Below, piece by piece: positions 34,340 through 44,678 of a DNA stretch of 64,000 nt (positions are counted from its first letter, which is position 1; each line of letters starts with the position of its first letter). This stretch comes from Microbacteriaceae bacterium VKM Ac-2855. GTDB taxonomy: Bacteria; Actinomycetota; Actinomycetes; Actinomycetales; Microbacteriaceae. The stretch spans positions 583,122-647,121 of the forward strand of contig JABMLG010000003.1 in assembly GCA_013204985.1 (NCBI GenBank), written 5' to 3'. A program made the translations under genes and the position numbers. The notes beneath the pieces are model-generated. The model worked only from the letters and a program-made list of their open reading frames with translations, was not told the DNA's origin and ran no database searches.

Positions 34340-35470
34340 ACCGTCAATCCCTCCAGCGCGGATCTCGGCACAACCCGGTTCGCGTGCTCGAGCCCGCCTT
34401 CAGAACCGGGCTGGTTCGAACACGCGGGCGCCACCGGCGACCACCTTTCCGGCGATCGCGATGCGGATGCCCTGGCGCATCAGGCAAGCATCGTCCCCGA
34501 TCATCGATCCGCCTCGCGCGGATCTGGGCCCGGCCAGATTCGCTCAGGCGAGCCCCTCATCAGAACCCACCGGGCTCGAGCACGCGGGCGCCACCGGCGA
34601 CCACCTTTCCGGCGATCGCGATGCGGATGCCCTGGCGCACCAGGCCAGCAGGGTCTCGATCGTCGATCCGCCTCGCGCGGATCTCGGCTCAACACGGTTC
34701 GCGTGCGCGACCCCCCTTCAGAACCCACCGGGCTCGAGTGCGCGGGGGCCACCGGCGACCACCTTTCCGGCGATCGCGATGCGGATGCCCTGGCGCACCA
34801 GGCCAGCAGTGTCTCGATCATCGATCCGCCTCGCGCGGATCTTGGCCCGGCCCGGTTCGCTCAAGCGAGCCCTTTTTCAGAACCCACCGGGCTCGAGCAC
34901 GCGGGCGCCACCGGCGACCACCTTTCCGGCGATCGCGATGCGGATGCCCTGGCGCACCGGGCCAGCATCGTCCCCGATCATCGATCCGCCTCGCGCGGAT
35001 CTCGGCCCGGCCCGGTTCGCGTGCTCGAGCCTTCAGAACCGGGCTGGTTCGAGCACGCGGGCGCCACCGGCGACCACCTTCCCGACGATCGCACTGCGGA
35101 TGCCCTGGCGCACCAGGCCAGCAGTGTCTCGATCATGGATCCGCCTCGCGCGGATCTGGGCCCGGCCAGGTTCGCTCAGGCGAGCCGTTCATCAGAACCC
35201 ACCGGGCTCGAGTGCGCGGGGGCCACCGGCGACCACCTTCTCGGAGATCGCGCTGCGGATGCCCTGGCGCACCAGGCCAGCAGTGTCTCGATCATCGATC
35301 CGCCTCGCGCGGATCTTGGCCCAACACGGTTCGTGTGCGCGACCCGCCTTCAGAACACGGCGGGCTCGAGCACGCGGGCGCCACCGGTGACCGCCTTCTC
35401 GGAGATCGCGATGCGGACGCCCTGGCGCACCGGGCCAGCGGCGTCCTCAGCCGTCGAGCCGCCAGGTCCA
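34340..35470. repeat. Seven-unit tandem array of ~158-bp repeats
   Basis: The anchor CCACCGGCGA (CCACCGGTGA in the last unit) occurs at 34431, 34591, 34749, 34908, 35064, 35223 and 35381, spacings 156-160 bp. Units alternate between two forms, one with GTTCGCTCAGGCGAGCC-like and one with GTTCGCGTGCGCGACC-like linkers, so the true period is about 317 bp. Each unit contains TCGATCCGCCTCGCGCGGAT, a near match to the HNH gene's 3' end at about 34132-34153. Unit lengths are not multiples of three, and long frames through the array shift between copies, so I call no protein. No gene is seen from 34176 to 35549. Confidence 0.92.
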
Positions 35471-35501
35471 GGGCTCGGGCCCATACCGCGCGGTGATCAC
35501 G

Positions 35502-35541
35502 ACGGTCGAGCCTGTCAGCAGATGCCGACAGGCTCGACCGT
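35502..35541 (-). terminator. Terminator of the glycosyltransferase gene
   Basis: ACGGTCGAGCCTGTC (35502-35516) pairs perfectly with GACAGGCTCGACCGT (35527-35541) over a ten-base loop, immediately beyond the minus-strand gene's stop and at the right edge of the tandem array. Confidence 0.8.
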
Positions 35542-35549
35542 TGGGCGGA

Positions 35550-36854
35550 TCAGCCGAGCTCACCAACCGGGTCGCGCCGCCACGCCGTCGACGGAACGGC
35601 CTCGAACATTTTGTCGAAGACGCGACGGCGATCGAACTGCAGCGCATACGCGCGGGCTCGGTCGGCCCACTCCATCCGCTGCTCCGGCGTGGTCTCGAGG
35701 ACCGCGTGGTCGATCGCAGCGGCGATCGCCTCCGCATCCTCGATCGGGATGATCAGGGCGTGGCCGCCGACGGCCTCACCGATACCTCCCGTGAGCGTGG
35801 TGATCACCGGGCCGCCACCGGCGAGCATCTTCTCGGCGAGCGCGATGCCGAAGGTCTCGACGAACTCCGGTAGGGGCTTGCTCGGCAGCACGAACGCCGA
35901 GCATCCGGCCATCAGATACGGCTTCTCCGCGTCGCCGACATCGTCGAGGAAGCGGATCCGCTCCGCGAGCGGCGACTCGGACGCGCGCACGCGCAGGGCG
36001 GGCAATTGCGGCCCGCGGCCCGCGATGACGAGAATCTGCTCCTGTGACGATCGGCTCCGCTCGAATCCGGCGATGAGGTCGTCCACTCCCTTCGCCTCAG
36101 TGATCCGCGAGAGGAAGAGCACGTAGCCGTCGCGCTCGAGCCCGCGTGCGGCGAGCACGTCCTCGATCACGGCTTCGTCGAGATCGAGGTAGCGGTCGGC
36201 GTCGATCGCCGGGTACGACACGGTGATGCGGTCGGCGCACTGCGCCGCGAATCCGGTGCCGAACAGCTCGTCGACCCGCCTCGCCTCCGAGATGATCAGG
36301 CGCCGGGTGTACTCCGAGACCGCGACGCAGTGGTCCTGCGAGAGGTAGCTCGAGAGGATGTGCGCCGCGGCGCCCAGCCTGCCCTCCTCGACGGCCGTGC
36401 GCACGACGTTGGTGACATCAGAGCCGACCGCCTCGGCGATCGTGGTGACGTTCACCGGTAGCCCCGTGCTCCACGCGGCCCGAACGGCGTCGGCGACCGC
36501 GAGGGTGTGCGGGCTGAGGTAGAGCGACAGGCACACGGTCGGCACGCCATCCGTGAAGAGTTCCACCAGTCGCCCGGTGATCCCGGCGAGGTAGCGTCCG
36601 TCAGGCACTTTGTAGTCTCCGACGGGTGCGGGGCGTTCGACGATGATGCCGGGACCGTACGGCAGAACGCTGTCGAGCGGCTTGAGCGGCAGACCGGCCG
36701 CTTCGAGGCGTTCGATGGGCCAGGTGACGATCCGCACCTCGTCGAATCCGCGTTCGCGCGCCGTCTCGGCGAGGTTGCGGGCCTCGACGGAGTGGCCGCA
36801 GATCACGGGATCCGCACGAACGATGATCACCAGCCGGTTCTCGATGGGCTTCAT
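35550..36854 (-). CDS. GT4-family glycosyltransferase
   Basis: 434 residues with the two Rossmann-like halves of a GT-B enzyme. The C-terminal half has YVLFLSRITEAKGVDDLIAG, the loop where GT4 enzymes bind donor phosphate, LVIAGRGPQLPAL, and ETFGIALAEKMLAGGGPVI with the E-x7-E pair. The N-terminal half has PVICGHSVEARNLAETARER. Donor and acceptor are unknown; trehalose/sucrose-phosphate-type and polysaccharide enzymes share this fold. No signal peptide. Its upstream leader contains two different tandem repeats, and a GH92 mannosidase gene lies upstream on the same strand. Confidence 0.88.
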   Translation of the reverse strand: MKPIENRLVIIVRADPVICGHSVEARNLAETARERGFDEVRIVTWPIERLEAAGLPLKPLDSVLPYGPGIIVERPAPVGDYKVPDGRYLAGITGRLVELFTDGVPTVCLSLYLSPHTLAVADAVRAAWSTGLPVNVTTIAEAVGSDVTNVVRTAVEEGRLGAAAHILSSYLSQDHCVAVSEYTRRLIISEARRVDELFGTGFAAQCADRITVSYPAIDADRYLDLDEAVIEDVLAARGLERDGYVLFLSRITEAKGVDDLIAGFERSRSSQEQILVIAGRGPQLPALRVRASESPLAERIRFLDDVGDAEKPYLMAGCSAFVLPSKPLPEFVETFGIALAEKMLAGGGPVITTLTGGIGEAVGGHALIIPIEDAEAIAAAIDHAVLETTPEQRMEWADRARAYALQFDRRRVFDKMFEAVPSTAWRRDPVGELG

Positions 36855-36874
36855 GGCACAACTCCTTCTCGACC

Positions 36875-36950
36875 TGAATAGTTCTGACTGACGTGAATGG
36901 TTCTGACTGACATGACTGGTTCTGACTGACGTGTGGTTCTGATCGACCGA
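36875..36950. repeat. 19-bp tandem repeats in the glycosyltransferase leader
   Basis: Units of TGAATGGTTCTGACTGACG start at 36875, 36894 and 36913, with a shortened fourth at 36932. They are unusually A/T-rich for this genome and contain TGACTGAC motifs that might be protein binding sites. Confidence 0.85.
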
Positions 36951-36970
36951 ACGGCGTCTGACGCGGCCCC

Positions 36971-37026
36971 GGGGATGCCAAGACGGGGATGCCAGGACGG
37001 GGATGCCAGGGCGGGGATGCCAGGAC
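36971..37026. repeat. Four 14-bp tandem repeats
   Basis: GGGGATGCCAAGAC, GGGGATGCCAGGAC, GGGGATGCCAGGGC, GGGGATGCCAGGAC at 36971, 36985, 36999 and 37013, directly beside the 19-bp repeats and before the GH92 stop. On the minus strand these are transcribed between the two genes. Confidence 0.85.
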
Positions 37027-37061
37027 GGGGAGAGACCTGACGGGGTCGAACTGACGCGTGC

Positions 37062-39365
37062 TCAGGAGGGGGTGGACGGCGGCCGATCGGCGCCGCCCCA
37101 TCGACTCGGCTCGGGGCCGAGTTCGACGAGCAGCTCACCGCCGTCGTGCAACTCGTCGCCGCGGATCCAGCTGCGTTCGAGCGAGACACCGTTGAGGGCG
37201 ACCGCTTGCACATACTGCGGCGCGCCTCCGGCGACGGGCTCGACGAAATCGCGGGTTCTGATCGTGAAGTCCCCGCCCTGGACGGAGATCGTGGCCGCCG
37301 AGAACGAGGGTGCGCCGACGAGGAAGAGGTTCTGCCCCGCGACGGGGAAGAGACCGAGCGACGCCCAGACGTACCACGAGCTCAACCCGCCGGAGTCGTC
37401 GTTGCCCGGCAGCCCGCCGCGGCCGACGCCGAACTGCTGGTGCACGATGTTGTGCACGATCTCGGCCGTGCGGTCGGGGCGTCCGGCGTAGTAGTACGCC
37501 CACGGCGCCTCCATGTCGGGCTCGTTGTTCAAGCCTTCGAATCGTCCGAGGGCGTACCCGAGCTGCATCTCAGCGACCTCCGGCCGCAGTCCGGGCTGTA
37601 CCACCGGATCAGCACCATAGCCGAAGAAGGCGTCGAGCTGAGCGACGAAGGCCTCGTCGCCACCGCTCATCGCGATCCGCCCAGCCATGTCGTGCACGAG
37701 CCGGAACGAGTAGTTGTACCGCGTGCCCTCGTAATAGGTCGAGTCCTTCAGCAGCCCCGTCTCGGTGTCGAAGGCGTTGCGCCACCGTTGCGCGAGGCCG
37801 GCGAACTGCTCGGCCAGCGCGCGGTCGCCCTGCCGGCGCGCCACCTTCTCGGTGCACCAGTAGCCGAAGGCGAGGTCGAGGGTGTGACTGATCGGATGCG
37901 CCTCGCCGCGCTGCAGGAACTCCTCGCCGTAGCTGCGTCGCAGGTCGTCCGACATGTGCACGAGTGCCGCGTCCCAGTCGATGCCGGGCAGCGCGAGCTG
38001 GCAGAGATCGGCGAGGAAGGTGTGAGCGAGAGCGCTGCCCTGCCTCGAGAACCGGTCGCTCCCGCGCGCCATCCGATAGCCGATCGGGAAGTTCCCCTCC
38101 TCCTCGCAGATGGTCAGCAGCGCGTTGGCGAGCTCGACAGCGCGCTCGGGCAGCAGCGTCGTCAGCAACGGCAATTGCGTGCGGTAGATGTCCCACATCG
38201 TGCTGATGTCGAAAGCGAAGGCTCCATCGCTCGGCCAGTACGGGCTCTCCGACGCCGCGAACGACGGCTTGATCAGCGCGTGGTAAAGGGCGGTGGAGAA
38301 GACGGTGCGGCGCTGCTCCGACGGAGTCTCGACCGTGATCGCTTTGAGCTGCTTGCGCCACACCTTCTGGGTGCGCTCGAGCCGCGGCGTGAATCGGGCG
38401 GGGCGCGGTCCGCAGTCGTCGAAGAGGTTCTGCTTGGCCTGCTCGACGCCGCGCAGCGAGAAGCCGATCCGCAGCTCGATCGTCTCGCCGGGCTCGCTCG
38501 GCCCCGCCCACATCACGCCGAACGAGCGCAAGGTGGTGGGGCGGATGTGGTCGAAGTCGAGTCGGGTGCCGCCCGGCATCAGTCGGCGGTCGTACCAGAG
38601 CATCTGACGCCACTGCGGGCTGTCGCACTCGATGTGGACCGCGAGGGGCGCGCCCTCGACGACGATCTCACCTCGGGCGACGCCCGGGGAGACCGACTCG
38701 AGGTGCGCGCGCAGCGGCACCGTCGCGCCGTAGGGGATCCCCAGACCTCCGTGCGAGAAGTCGATCACGACGCGGGCGTTGCGATCCTTCGGGAAGGTGT
38801 ACCGGTGCACCGCGCTCTTCGGGCCGACGGTGAGTTCGGCGGTCACGCCGGAGTCGAGCGTCGCCGAGTACCAGCCGGGCTGCGCATCCTCGGCCGTGAT
38901 CTCCCAGGTGCGGCCGAGAGCGTCCAGCGGCTCGATCATCGGGGTGACGCGGAAATAGTTGTAGTACTTGCGGATCGCTCCGGTACCCGATTGCTGGAAG
39001 TGCGTGAAACCCGAGGCGAGTTGCCGATCGAACAGAGTCGGGGGCACACCCTCGAGCGCGAGGTCGAAGCGGCCGTACCCGGTCGGGTAGGCGCCCGAGT
39101 ACGCGCACGCCGAGACCATCCCCAGCGGGTAGGTCGCGCCAGGATGCGTGTTGCCGATCTGCGGCTTGGGCCACCACCAGGTGGCCGCGAGCCCGCTCGG
39201 CGCGGGCAGCGTCGTCGGCTCGGTACCGATGAACGGGTCGACGTCGTCGATCACGTCGCGATGCCGATCGCAGCGGCCGTACCCGTCGAATCCATGCGGC
39301 GACGCTAAGTGCGCTCCGTGGACGTCAGAAGTCGCCCAGGTGAAGTCCGCGCTAACGCGCGGCAA
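37062..39365 (-). CDS. GH92 family exo-alpha-mannosidase
   Basis: 767 residues. Family landmarks: DPFIGTEPTT at the N-terminal beta domain, YPLGMVSACAYSGAYPTGYG, ASGFTHFQQSGTG, then the (alpha/alpha)6 domain with DISTMWDIYRTQLPLLT and the catalytic segment GGLPGNDDSGGLSSWYVW. GH92 enzymes are calcium-dependent and trim alpha-mannosides. No signal peptide is visible, so it is probably cytoplasmic. The start is uncertain: the TTG used gives ~37 residues unlike the family, and a GTG at 39254 just before DDVDPFIG is attractive. Confidence 0.92.
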   Translation of the reverse strand: MPRVSADFTWATSDVHGAHLASPHGFDGYGRCDRHRDVIDDVDPFIGTEPTTLPAPSGLAATWWWPKPQIGNTHPGATYPLGMVSACAYSGAYPTGYGRFDLALEGVPPTLFDRQLASGFTHFQQSGTGAIRKYYNYFRVTPMIEPLDALGRTWEITAEDAQPGWYSATLDSGVTAELTVGPKSAVHRYTFPKDRNARVVIDFSHGGLGIPYGATVPLRAHLESVSPGVARGEIVVEGAPLAVHIECDSPQWRQMLWYDRRLMPGGTRLDFDHIRPTTLRSFGVMWAGPSEPGETIELRIGFSLRGVEQAKQNLFDDCGPRPARFTPRLERTQKVWRKQLKAITVETPSEQRRTVFSTALYHALIKPSFAASESPYWPSDGAFAFDISTMWDIYRTQLPLLTTLLPERAVELANALLTICEEEGNFPIGYRMARGSDRFSRQGSALAHTFLADLCQLALPGIDWDAALVHMSDDLRRSYGEEFLQRGEAHPISHTLDLAFGYWCTEKVARRQGDRALAEQFAGLAQRWRNAFDTETGLLKDSTYYEGTRYNYSFRLVHDMAGRIAMSGGDEAFVAQLDAFFGYGADPVVQPGLRPEVAEMQLGYALGRFEGLNNEPDMEAPWAYYYAGRPDRTAEIVHNIVHQQFGVGRGGLPGNDDSGGLSSWYVWASLGLFPVAGQNLFLVGAPSFSAATISVQGGDFTIRTRDFVEPVAGGAPQYVQAVALNGVSLERSWIRGDELHDGGELLVELGPEPSRWGGADRPPSTPS

Positions 39366-39417
39366 CAGGAAATGTGAACGAAACGCCCCTCGCCGGAACC
39401 GTTACGCGCCCGAAACG

Positions 39418-40350
39418 CTAGGCGATCGCGTGCGTCTCCACAGCGACGATCCCCGACGCCGGGAACGCCTTCGACAGGTGCACGATCGAGAACCCACCCG
39501 TCGACAATTCGGCCGCTTCAGCGAGGTACGGGCCGACCGGGGTCCCCGTCGCGAGGGCGATCTCGCGCAGGATCTCGGGGATCACCGGGCGGTGACTGCA
39601 CAGCACGACGCTCTTGCGGGCGCGCACCCGCTTGCCGACGATCTCACGCACGTTGGCGGATCCGCCGTCGAACGCATCCTGGGCCAGGTTCTCCGAGAGC
39701 GTGACCTCGCGGTGCAGCAGCCGGGCGAGCGGAGCGACGGTGGCGCGGCAGCGCTTGGCCGTGCTCGACACGATCCGTTTCGGTCGCCACGCGGCGACGG
39801 CGCGCGACGCGGCGGTCGCTTCGTCATCACCACGCCCGGTGAGCTTCCGCGTCGAGTCACGGCCGTCCCAGGAGGCGGGCGGAACGGCCTTCGCGTGCCG
39901 CAGCACGATGATCGCGTAGGTGCGCAGCGCCCCACGCTCCACGATCTGGGCGAACTCGTCAACGATCTCGACGTCGTGAGGGAAGGAGAGGTACTGTCGG
40001 GCGCGCTTGAGGGTGACCCACTCGAGCGCCTCGACCTCGTCGTTGGGCAGGAAGGTCGAGCGCAGTACCGCCTTCTCCGTCACTTCGGCGGCCCAGTAGT
40101 AGACCACTTTGTCGCGCCCGCTGGGAAGCGTGTACTCGGTGCGCCCCAGCGGAACCCCGAGCCGCACACCGAGACCCGTCTCCTCACGGATCTCGCGCAC
40201 CGCGGTCTCCGGCAGCGATTCGCCGGGGTCGACCTTGCCCTTGGGCAGCGTGATGTCGCGATGCTGCGTGCGGTGGATCACCAGGATGTGCAGTTTGCCG
40301 CCGATGAGTCGCCAGCAGACTGCACCGGCGGCGTAGATGGGAGCGGCCAC
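39418..40350 (-). CDS. NUDIX hydrolase fused to histidine phosphatase (MutT1 type)
   Basis: 310 residues. Residues 1-140 are a NUDIX domain; the box GKVDPGESLPETAVREIREE runs into TGLG with all metal-binding Glu residues. Residues ~145-300 are a SixA-like histidine phosphatase starting IIVLRHAKA (catalytic His) with SSTAKRCRATVAPL and CSHRPVIPEIL. Mycobacterial MutT1 has this two-domain plan and removes oxidised guanine nucleotides or cleaves diadenosine polyphosphates. Four bases after ppk on the same strand, so probably co-transcribed. Confidence 0.92.
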   Translation of the reverse strand: MAAPIYAAGAVCWRLIGGKLHILVIHRTQHRDITLPKGKVDPGESLPETAVREIREETGLGVRLGVPLGRTEYTLPSGRDKVVYYWAAEVTEKAVLRSTFLPNDEVEALEWVTLKRARQYLSFPHDVEIVDEFAQIVERGALRTYAIIVLRHAKAVPPASWDGRDSTRKLTGRGDDEATAASRAVAAWRPKRIVSSTAKRCRATVAPLARLLHREVTLSENLAQDAFDGGSANVREIVGKRVRARKSVVLCSHRPVIPEILREIALATGTPVGPYLAEAAELSTGGFSIVHLSKAFPASGIVAVETHAIA

Positions 40351-40354
40351 CAGC

Positions 40355-42556
40355 TCAGCGGGCCGCGGATCGCGAAGTCGAGCGGGAGACGGCGCGTTTG
40401 CGCTGAGTGATGTGGTGCATCAGCCTATTCTGCAGGTCCGCGAGCGGAGCCCCGTTCTCGTCCAGGTGGTGCCGGATCCAGGTGCCGTCCGACTCCAGCC
40501 ACCACGAGGCGGTCCGCTCGTCGAGAGCGCGGGCGAAGAAACCCTCGACCTCCACGAGGTGCGCCGGCTCCACGAGGCGCACCAGCGCCTCGACGCGGCG
40601 GTCGAGGTTGCGGTGCATCATGTCGGCGCTGCCGATGTAGACGAACGGGTCGCCGTCGTTCACGAAGCTGAAGATGCGCGAGTGCTCGAGGTAGCGGCCG
40701 AGGATCGAGCGCACCCGAATGTTCTCCGAGAGGCCCTCCTGCCCGGGCTTGATGCCGCAGATCCCACGCACCCAGACGTCCACCGGCACGCCGGCCTGCG
40801 AGGCGCGGTACAGCGCATCGATGACGGCCTCGTCGACGATCGAGTTGACCTTGATCTTGATACCGGCGGGCTTGCCCGCTTTGGCGTTCTCGGTCTCGAT
40901 CTCGATGCGGCGCAGGAGCCCCTTGCGCAAATGGCGCGGTGCCACCAGCAGGCGCTTGAATTTCTTCTCGATCGCATAACCCGAGAGCTCGTTGAACAGG
41001 CGCGTCAGGTCTTTGCCGACCTCGTCGTTCGCGGTGAGCAGGCCCAGGTCCTCGTAGATGCGCGAGGTCTTCGGGTTGTAGTTGCCGGTGCCGATGTGCG
41101 AGTAGTGGCGCAGCACCCCGCCCTTCTCCTGGCGGATGACCAGCGCGAGCTTGCAGTGCGTCTTGAGCCCCACGAGTCCGTAGACCACGTGAACGCCGGC
41201 CTTCTCGAGCTTGCGCGCCCACGAGATGTTCGCCTGCTCGTCGAAGCGGGCTTTGATCTCGACGAGGGCGAGCACCTGCTTGCCCGATTCGGCGGCGTCG
41301 ATCAGCGCCTCGACGATGGGGGAGTCGCCGCTGGTGCGGTACAGCGTCTGCTTGATCGCCAGCACGTCCGGATCCGCCGCCGCCTGCTCGAGGAAGGCCT
41401 GCACGCTGGTCGCGAACGATTCGTACGGGTGGTGCAGCAACACGTCGGCGCGGGAGATCGCCTTGAAGATGTCCTGGCGCTGGTTCGGCTCGGAGGGCAT
41501 CAACTGTGCAGCGGTCGTCGGAACATGGTTGGGGTAGTGCAGCTCGGGTCGGTCGATCTTCTGCAGACTGAACAGGCCGGAGAGGTCGATCGGCGCCGGC
41601 AGCTTGTAGACCTCCTGCTCGGTGATGTCGAGCTCGCGCACCAAGAGGGTGAGCGTCTCGTCATCCATGTCGTCGGTCACTTCGAGGCGGATGGGCGGGC
41701 CGAAGCGGCGCCGCAGCAGCTCCTTCTCGAGAGCCTTGATCAGGTTCTCCGTCTCGTCCTCGTCGACCTCGACGTCTTCGTTACGGGTGACGCGGAACAC
41801 ATGGTGGTCGAGGATCTCCATGCCGGGGAAGAGGTCGCCGAGGAGGTTCGCGATCAGATCCTCCAGCGAGATGAAACGCATCACGGCGCCGGTGGCGGAG
41901 TCCTGGTTGACGCGCACGAAGCGCGGCAGCATCTGCGGCACCTTCACGCGGGCGAACTCGACCTTGCCGGTCTTCGTATTGCGTACCCGTACCGAGAGGT
42001 TGAGCGAGAGTCCCGAGATGTACGGGAAGGGGTGCGCCGGGTCGACGGCGAGCGGCATCAGCACCGGGAAGATCTGGCGCGAGAAGTACTCGTGCAACTT
42101 GTCGCGCTCGGGCTCGTCGAGATCGCTCCACCGCAGGATGTCGACTCCCGCGTCGCGCAGGGCCGGCTTGACCGCGTCCTGGTAGACGCCCGCGTGCCGC
42201 AGTTGCAGCTGGTGGGCCTTCTCGTTGATGTCGGCCAGCGCATCCGCCGGCGCCCGCCCGACGTTCGTCGGCACCGCGAGACCCGTGAGGATCCGGCGCT
42301 TGAGCCCGGCGACGCGCACCATGAAGAACTCGTCGAGGTTGGAGGAGAAGATCGCGAGGAAGTTCGCTCGTTCGAGCACGGGAACCAGCGGATCCTCCGC
42401 CAGCTCGAGCACGCGTTGGTTGAACGCCAGCCAGCTCAGCTCGCGGTCGAGGTAGCGGTTGTCGGGCAGAGACGGATCCGGTACCTCCTCGTCGTCGAAG
42501 TCGTCGTCGAGTTCGTCGCTCAGTCCGTCTTCGAGAAGCAGGTTGTCGCCATCCAT
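40355..42556 (-). CDS. ppk1: Polyphosphate kinase 1
   Basis: 733 residues from the ATG at 42556, preceded by GATGGGGG. It makes polyphosphate from ATP. All four PPK1 domains are present: [19 protein letters not shown] (N domain), the head, and the two catalytic PLD-like halves with [20 protein letters not shown] (phosphorylated His) and [20 protein letters not shown]. The acidic N-terminal 30 residues and Ser/Arg tail are extra. Together with pstSCAB, phoU and senX3-regX3 it belongs to phosphate homeostasis. The longer open frame upstream is not coding. Confidence 0.97.
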   Translation of the reverse strand: MDGDNLLLEDGLSDELDDDFDDEEVPDPSLPDNRYLDRELSWLAFNQRVLELAEDPLVPVLERANFLAIFSSNLDEFFMVRVAGLKRRILTGLAVPTNVGRAPADALADINEKAHQLQLRHAGVYQDAVKPALRDAGVDILRWSDLDEPERDKLHEYFSRQIFPVLMPLAVDPAHPFPYISGLSLNLSVRVRNTKTGKVEFARVKVPQMLPRFVRVNQDSATGAVMRFISLEDLIANLLGDLFPGMEILDHHVFRVTRNEDVEVDEDETENLIKALEKELLRRRFGPPIRLEVTDDMDDETLTLLVRELDITEQEVYKLPAPIDLSGLFSLQKIDRPELHYPNHVPTTAAQLMPSEPNQRQDIFKAISRADVLLHHPYESFATSVQAFLEQAAADPDVLAIKQTLYRTSGDSPIVEALIDAAESGKQVLALVEIKARFDEQANISWARKLEKAGVHVVYGLVGLKTHCKLALVIRQEKGGVLRHYSHIGTGNYNPKTSRIYEDLGLLTANDEVGKDLTRLFNELSGYAIEKKFKRLLVAPRHLRKGLLRRIEIETENAKAGKPAGIKIKVNSIVDEAVIDALYRASQAGVPVDVWVRGICGIKPGQEGLSENIRVRSILGRYLEHSRIFSFVNDGDPFVYIGSADMMHRNLDRRVEALVRLVEPAHLVEVEGFFARALDERTASWWLESDGTWIRHHLDENGAPLADLQNRLMHHITQRKRAVSRSTSRSAAR

Positions 42557-42695
42557 CCCCCCATCCTGGCACCGCTCACGCGGCAGTCGCGACGCCCGGG
42601 GTGAACGCGGGGTAAACGCGCGCCCGGCGCGTTCGGCGGCCGCCTGGCGAGCGAGCCCCGCGCCGCAACGGGTACCACGCGTGGAGCTCGGGGTC

Positions 42696-43580
42696 TCAGC
42701 GCACCGCGGCGCGGCGCTGCAGGTACTGCACATCGACAGAGAGGTCGGTGAAGCCCAGCGAGCGATACAGCTTCACGGCCGCCTTGTTCTCGGCCTCGAC
42801 GTAGAGGTCGGCCTTGGCGCGGTCGCGTTCCCGCATCCGCTCGAGACCGGCGGCCATGAGGGCGCGGCCGAGTCCTTCGCCGGCGCGGTCGGGTGAGACG
42901 CCGATCACGTAGATCTCACCCACCTCGCCGTCGGCCTCGAGTTTGAGCCAGTTGTAGCCGATCAGCGCGCCGTCGGCGTCGCGCAGGAGCAGGAAATCGG
43001 CGGGGTCGTACCAGTCCTCTTCGATCCGCGCGGCGACGTCCGCATCCGTGATGCGCCCCTGCTCGGGATGCGCGGCGAAGATGCGCGCGTTCAGAGTCAC
43101 CCACTCGTGCGGCTCGAACCCGATCGCGTTGTGCAGCGTGACGCCCTCCGGAAGCAGGGGCGGCGTCGGCACGACCAGCGGATCGAGCCCCAGGTGCAGC
43201 AGCGAGCGCACCGGGCTGAACCCGTGCGAAGCCGCTAGCGCGCGAGCGGCCGGATGATCGCCGTGCGCCCAAGCGAGCAGCCCGGTCGGTCCGTTGGCCA
43301 GCACCTGCTCGAGGGTCGCTGTGCCGAATCCGACGCCGCGCCACTCCGGATCGACGACGAACTCGAGTTCTCCCTGGCCGAGGATCGCGGCGGCGACGAC
43401 GACGTCGGCCCGCAGCCCCACCAGGAGCGTTCGCGAACCCGCGCGTGCGTCCACCAGCGCCTGGTCGCTGAACGGTGGATGCCCGTCGAACCAGGCGGCG
43501 CGGCCGATCAGGTGATCGAGCCCCGCGGCGGTGTCACCGGCGGCGAGATCGCTAACCGAGAGATTGAGCGATTCGCTCAT
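42696..43580 (-). CDS. mshD: Mycothiol synthase
   Basis: 294 residues with two GNAT domains. The enzyme acetylates Cys-GlcN-Ins to mycothiol, the main thiol of actinobacteria. The first half has [20 protein letters not shown]; the active second half has [20 protein letters not shown] with the acetyl-CoA loop, and [19 protein letters not shown]. It follows glnR with a 29-bp overlap, the same gene order as in Mycobacterium (glnR-mshD), which supports the name. The overlap might mean a slightly later start. Confidence 0.93.
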   Translation of the reverse strand: MSESLNLSVSDLAAGDTAAGLDHLIGRAAWFDGHPPFSDQALVDARAGSRTLLVGLRADVVVAAAILGQGELEFVVDPEWRGVGFGTATLEQVLANGPTGLLAWAHGDHPAARALAASHGFSPVRSLLHLGLDPLVVPTPPLLPEGVTLHNAIGFEPHEWVTLNARIFAAHPEQGRITDADVAARIEEDWYDPADFLLLRDADGALIGYNWLKLEADGEVGEIYVIGVSPDRAGEGLGRALMAAGLERMRERDRAKADLYVEAENKAAVKLYRSLGFTDLSVDVQYLQRRAAVR

Positions 43581-44241
43581 TGTCCTCTTCGTAGACGTTG
43601 AAGCGGTAACCGACGTTGCGCACCGTGCCGATCAGCGATTCGAGGTCGCCGAGCTTCGCGCGCAGGCGCCGCACGTGCACGTCGACGGTGCGGGTGCCGC
43701 CGAAGTAGTCGTAGCCCCACACCTCGCTGAGCAACTGCTCGCGGGTGAAGACGCGCGACGGATGCGTCGCGAAGAAGCGCAGCAGTTCGAACTCCTTGAA
43801 GGTGAGGTCGAGCGGGCGACCGTGCACCTTCGCCGAGTAGCTCGCCTCGTCGATGACCACGCCGGAGGCCTGGATCCGCGAGGCGGACTGCTCCTGAGCC
43901 AGGCGTCCGATGACGAGCCGGATGCGCGCATCCACCTCGGCGGGCCCGGCGGAGTCGAGGATCACATCGTTCACGCCCCAGTCCGCCGAGACCGCCGTGA
44001 GGCCACCTTCGGTGAGGATCAGGATGAGGGGCACGTTGATGCCCGTCGTCGTCAGGATCTTGCACAGCGATTTGGCGCTGGCGAGATCTTGTCGGGCGTC
44101 GACGAAGATGAGGTCGCAGCTGGGTGCGTTCACCAACTGCGCGGGTTCAGCCGGGATCTGACGCGTTTTGTGGCTGAGCAACCCCAACGCGGGTAGTACC
44201 TCGGTGCCCCCCGCAGAGGTCAGTATCAACAACTGCGCCAC
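43552..44241 (-). CDS. glnR: Nitrogen regulator GlnR (OmpR family, orphan)
   Basis: 229 residues from the GTG at 44241, which follows GGAGG. The receiver domain (1-115: [40 protein letters not shown]) lacks the full acidic pocket, as in atypical GlnR. The winged helix (about 135-225) has [40 protein letters not shown] and [14 protein letters not shown]. Placement before mshD matches Mycobacterium, where this regulator controls nitrogen assimilation genes. No partner kinase is present. Confidence 0.88.
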   Translation of the reverse strand: MAQLLILTSAGGTEVLPALGLLSHKTRQIPAEPAQLVNAPSCDLIFVDARQDLASAKSLCKILTTTGINVPLILILTEGGLTAVSADWGVNDVILDSAGPAEVDARIRLVIGRLAQEQSASRIQASGVVIDEASYSAKVHGRPLDLTFKEFELLRFFATHPSRVFTREQLLSEVWGYDYFGGTRTVDVHVRRLRAKLGDLESLIGTVRNVGYRFNVYEEDNERIAQSLG

Positions 44242-44417
44242 GGATCCTCCAGAACTGTTCTGCCGCAATACTACCGGCGCAGGGCTATCCGACATCCACC
44301 GCCTCCGCGGATCCCCCGTCAGGTGGGGTCACCCCGACGATGTCGGGACCCCGATCCAGTCCGGAATCCAGGGCGTGACGGTCTGGAATTCACGACGTAA
44401 CGGTCCAGAATGAGAGC

Positions 44418-44678
44418 ATGACGACGGAGCGCGTGGGAATCGGTTCGATCTGGCTGCTCGCCGTGATCGGTGCGGTGATCTCCGTCGTGGCGGCCCCCAC
44501 CGGCTCCGCGCAGACCTGGCTGGCCATGACGGTCGGCGGATGCGTGATCGCGACATTTCTCGTCCAGCTCGCGGGCGGGCGCGCATCCGGCTATCTCTTC
44601 CGAGCGATGACGAGTCTGGTCGGTGCGATGGTCGTGGTCGCTGTCGCCAGCGGTGTCGCCTTCTTGCTCGACCGCTGA
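44418..44678 (+). CDS. Small three-helix membrane protein
   Basis: 86 residues with three hydrophobic helices (IGSIWLLAVIGAVISVVAAP; AMTVGGCVIATFLVQLAGG; MTSLVGAMVVVAVASGVAFL) and little else. A CAGAAT box lies six bases before the ATG, a leaderless layout. It is divergent from glnR. The pattern resembles small actinobacterial membrane proteins of unknown role; no family is recognised. Confidence 0.7.
   Translation: MTTERVGIGSIWLLAVIGAVISVVAAPTGSAQTWLAMTVGGCVIATFLVQLAGGRASGYLFRAMTSLVGAMVVVAVASGVAFLLDR

Noticed and set aside
34340..35470. CRISPR array
   Set aside because: Units are continuous ~158-bp tandem copies with no short repeat/unique spacer alternation, and no cas genes are present.
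34307..35752. A 481-codon rightward reading frame through the tandem array, with similar frames open in the two other phases
   Set aside because: Unit lengths are not multiples of three, so the same DNA is read in different phases in successive units; there is no ribosome site, and high GC keeps all forward frames open. Treated as repeat DNA.
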